A stretch of 5,769 nt of DNA, taken from the NCBI GenBank assembly GCA_964535315.1, contig CAZHTS010000144.1, positions 1 to 5,769 of the forward strand, given 5' to 3'. Every line of letters starts with the position of its first letter. Position 1 is the first letter of the stretch. The DNA comes from CAZHTS01 sp964535315 (lineage in GTDB: Bacteria; Chloroflexota; Anaerolineae; Anaerolineales; Anaerolineaceae). Position numbers and translations under genes: made by a program. Shown piece by piece: positions 5,698 through 5,769 of this stretch. The notes beneath the pieces were generated by a model. The model was not told the DNA's origin. It saw only the letters and a list, made by a program, of their open reading frames with translations, and made no database searches.

Positions 5698-5703
5698 ATT
5701 ATA
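5698..5703 (-). promoter_or_regulatory. Probable -10 box for the small protein and membrane protein operon
   Basis: The minus strand reads TATAAT here, giving a predicted transcription start near 5691 and a leader of about 22 bases to the ATG at 5669. No good -35 lies at 16-18 bp (CAAACG at 17 bp). It is back to back with the rightward promoter at 5731-5758, making this gap a divergent promoter region. Confidence 0.45.
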
Positions 5704-5730
5704 CACGCACCCGCCCATTTCGTTTGCCAC

Positions 5731-5758
5731 TTGACAGCGCACTTGCTTTGGTTATAAT
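5731..5758 (+). promoter_or_regulatory. Strong rightward promoter at the window edge
   Basis: TTGACA (5731-5736) and TATAAT (5753-5758) are both perfect consensus, spaced by 16 bp. The gene it drives lies beyond the right end of the window. It matches the znuA-like promoter in spacer length and in the bases flanking the hexamers (TTGACAG and T-TATAAT). It is the only clear plus-strand signal in the window. Confidence 0.8.
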
Positions 5759-5769
5759 AATGATCATTA
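5758..5769. promoter_or_regulatory. 12-bp palindrome, likely Fur-family operator cut by the window end
   Basis: TAATGATCATTA is a perfect palindrome sharing its last -10 base and covering the expected transcription start. Its half-sites TAATGA and TCATTA are those of the operator at 3764-3784, here without the 3-base spacer. The overlapping TTATAATAATGATCA (5752-5766) matches a PerR-type TTATAATNATTATAA box at 13 of 15 positions. The palindrome may extend past the window end. Confidence 0.55.

Noticed and set aside
5670..5699. An upstream ATG adding ten residues to the 75-residue protein
   Set aside because: That ATG overlaps a TATAAT box and would lie upstream of the predicted transcript start. 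The added residues do not look conserved. Without a clear ribosome-binding site at either start this is a preference, not proof.

Overview
The window is GC-rich bacterial DNA whose supportable genes all lie on the minus strand, so transcription runs from right to left. Seven complete protein genes are packed closely, and the AT-rich gaps between them hold clear promoters. The style of the proteins (a Gfo/Idh/MocA enzyme with a WxRTxxYYDTGGWRGT motif, a Trp-type alkyltransferase-like protein and a zinc-binding lipoprotein ending in a DGPAPTYLDMMR segment) suggests a Chloroflexota-like bacterium. That is only an impression from protein sequence; no rRNA or marker gene is present. The two predicted lipoproteins imply a lipoprotein processing pathway. 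No tRNA, rRNA, CRISPR array, insertion sequence or phage gene was seen.

Layout in order of transcription. (1) 5669 to 3831: a 75-residue helical protein, a four-helix membrane protein of unknown function and a lipoprotein alpha/beta hydrolase with a complete Ser-Asp-His triad, possibly one transcription unit. (2) 3811 to 2241: a single-gene unit with a near-consensus promoter, a 21-bp Fur/Zur-type operator over the start site, a ZnuA-like metal-binding lipoprotein and a rho-independent terminator. (3) 2220 to 100: a likely operon of an alkyltransferase-like DNA damage sensor (Trp in place of the active Cys), a DJ-1/PfpI-family protein and a Gfo/Idh/MocA oxidoreductase. Bases 1-99 hold no gene but contain a GC-rich hairpin that resembles dispersed intergenic repeats.

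The main interest is metal control. The znuA-like gene has TTGACA and TATAAT boxes 16 bp apart, followed at once by a Fur-type palindrome. The extreme right edge carries, on the opposite strand, a promoter of the same build (TTGACAG, 16 bp, TATAAT) followed by a perfect 12-bp palindrome made of the same TAATGA/TCATTA half-sites. A second metal-regulated gene, transcribed rightward, probably begins just outside the window. The znuA-like protein also has about 165 extra residues, with a His/Glu-rich stretch and a beta-rich segment, inserted between its first and second metal ligands. It has no ABC permease or ATPase gene beside it here.
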